From positions 1 through 55,458 of the forward strand of contig JAIBCJ010000005.1 in the NCBI GenBank assembly GCA_019694145.1: DNA of 55,458 bases, in the 5' to 3' direction. Source of the DNA: Solirubrobacterales bacterium (lineage in GTDB: Bacteria; Actinomycetota; Thermoleophilia; Solirubrobacterales; 70-9). Positions 54,781 to 55,458 of the stretch are shown piece after piece. The notes under the pieces were generated by a model, which was not told the origin of the DNA, did no database searches, and saw nothing but the letters and a program-made list of their open reading frames with translations. The position numbers were made by a program, and so were the translations under genes. Positions within the stretch are counted from its first letter, which is position 1; each line of letters opens with the position of its first letter.

Positions 54781-54895
54781 CGCTCCTGCGGGTGGCTGGC
54801 GAGGAATAAGCCGGGAAATGGCCGCGATCGTACTCAGGTACCTGAGCTGCCGTTTCCCGGCGTTGACGAAGCCACGGCGCCCGCAGGTGCGTCCT
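54781..54895. repeat. Long imperfect hairpin centred on CTCAGGTACCTGAG
   Basis: The centre CTCAGGTACCTGAG (54833-54846) is a perfect palindrome. Outside it CCGGGAAATGGC (54811-54822) pairs with GCCGTTTCCCGG (54849-54860) at 11 of 12 positions, and CCTGCGGG (54785-54792) pairs exactly with CCCGCAGG (54880-54887). It lies 21 bp beyond the stop of the minus-strand gene ending at 54917, so it may be its terminator, a structured RNA or a small mobile repeat. Confidence 0.6.
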
Positions 54896-54916
54896 GGGCG
54901 CGTCGCCCGGGGGCCG

Positions 54917-55458
54917 TTACCGGGTGTAGGTGATCTGCCGCCGCTTCTCCTGGCGGCGCGCATTCTTCGAGTAGGGGTCGAGTTCGACCGGGGCGCTGGC
55001 GATGGCCTGGGTCCGGAGGTCGGACCAGGTGAGGCCTTCGCGGACCAGGGCCGGCACTCCGAGTGCGGCGGCGGTCGCCATTTCAACCGCCTGGAGGATC
55101 ACGCCGTAGGCGAGCGCGTCGGCGGTCGAGACGCCCCAGCCCTTGTGGAGGACGAAGATCACGGCGAGCTGGAAGACGCCGATGTTCGACGGGGTGGCCG
55201 GCACGATGGCGGTCACGTTGACGGCGAGGAGCACGGCCGCGGCGGCGGCGAGCCCGGCCTGGCTTTCGAGGCCGAGGGCGAACATCAGGGCCCAGCAGGA
55301 GAGCATCTGGATGACCCAGGCGAAGAGCTGAAGGGCAACGGCCGGACCGCCGTTGCGGGGGTGCCGGAACACGGTCAGGCCGCGACGCACCTGGAGCATC
55401 ACCGAGTGGATGGCGGACCCGATCCGGGCCAGCCGGCCCTTGCCGTTCTGGGCGCCGA
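54917..55458 (-). CDS. Lysylphosphatidylglycerol synthase-type (flippase-like) membrane protein, 5' end outside window
   Basis: The frame is open to the window edge (180 codons). GKGRLARIGSAIHSVMLQVRRGLTVFRHPRNGGPAVALQLFAWVIQMLSCWALMFALGLE followed by NVTAIVPATPSNIGVFQLAVIFVLHKGWGVSTADALAYGVILQAVEMATAAALG is the second half of the UPF0104/LPG_synthase_TM family, with PSNIGVFQ as the conserved turn. Members are flippase-like parts of MprF or stand-alone lipid or glycan transporters. The C-terminal ~45 residues are a charged cytoplasmic tail. Only about the last half of the protein is present. Confidence 0.85.
   Translation of the reverse strand, partial: GAQNGKGRLARIGSAIHSVMLQVRRGLTVFRHPRNGGPAVALQLFAWVIQMLSCWALMFALGLESQAGLAAAAAVLLAVNVTAIVPATPSNIGVFQLAVIFVLHKGWGVSTADALAYGVILQAVEMATAAALGVPALVREGLTWSDLRTQAIASAPVELDPYSKNARRQEKRRQITYTR

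Overview
The window is about 55 kb of GC-rich, gene-dense chromosome from an actinobacterium. An actinobacterial-type integration host factor (15533-15871), a DUF2510 domain fused to a PrsW protease, tandem MlaE permeases, a FhuF-type reductase and many lipoproteins and secreted proteins with Lys/Arg-rich tails fit Actinomycetota. The overall gene set suggests the Thermoleophilia/Solirubrobacterales branch, but that placement is inference. I see no rRNA, tRNA, CRISPR array, insertion sequence or prophage. The window begins inside a small lipoprotein gene and ends inside a flippase-like membrane protein gene.

Left part (1-15.2 kb): a PhoX-like phosphatase with a coupled lipoprotein; an Rrf2 regulator beside a TauE/SafE sulfite-type exporter; a ThiXYZ-like ABC importer for a thiamin pyrimidine precursor; an AlkA-type glycosylase with a small membrane protein; a GNAT protein; a DrrA-type drug-efflux ABC operon diverging from its MarR regulator; an alpha-oxoamine synthase; and an orphan branched-chain-type binding lipoprotein.

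Middle (15.2-35 kb): the IHF gene with a long leader; a six-gene operon (MlaE, MlaE, MlaF with an acidic N-terminal extension, MMPL, thioredoxin-fold protein, membrane protein) that resembles an Mce/Mla lipid transporter without any MCE protein; a divergent lipoprotein; tandem coupled PQQ-type dehydrogenases; an aldehyde dehydrogenase; a TolQ/ExbB-DUF2149 pair with a collagen-like tail; a FhuF-like reductase; DUF1697; and a full-length cobalamin-dependent methionine synthase.

Right part (35-55.5 kb): two large secreted proteins sharing a basic C-terminal module; hydrolases with a TetR regulator; two ArsR-SRPBCC modules (one extended by DUF899 and a micro-membrane protein); an M14 peptidase; Tag glycosylase; a FadR-type regulator, sterol desaturase and PrsW protease; two methyltransferases; a penicillin-acylase-family Ntn hydrolase; and a GFA-domain protein.

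Expression signals are unusually readable. At least a dozen genes have a TANNNT-like -10 box ending 6-7 nt before the start codon, which predicts leaderless mRNAs. Most secreted-protein genes instead have a Shine-Dalgarno leader, several with a shared CAACCG motif. Operons are tightly packed with ATGA, GTGA, TTGA, TAATG and TGATG overlaps. Palindromic operators lie on several regulator promoters, three of them spanning the regulator's own start codon. Three intergenic regions carry large structured repeats.
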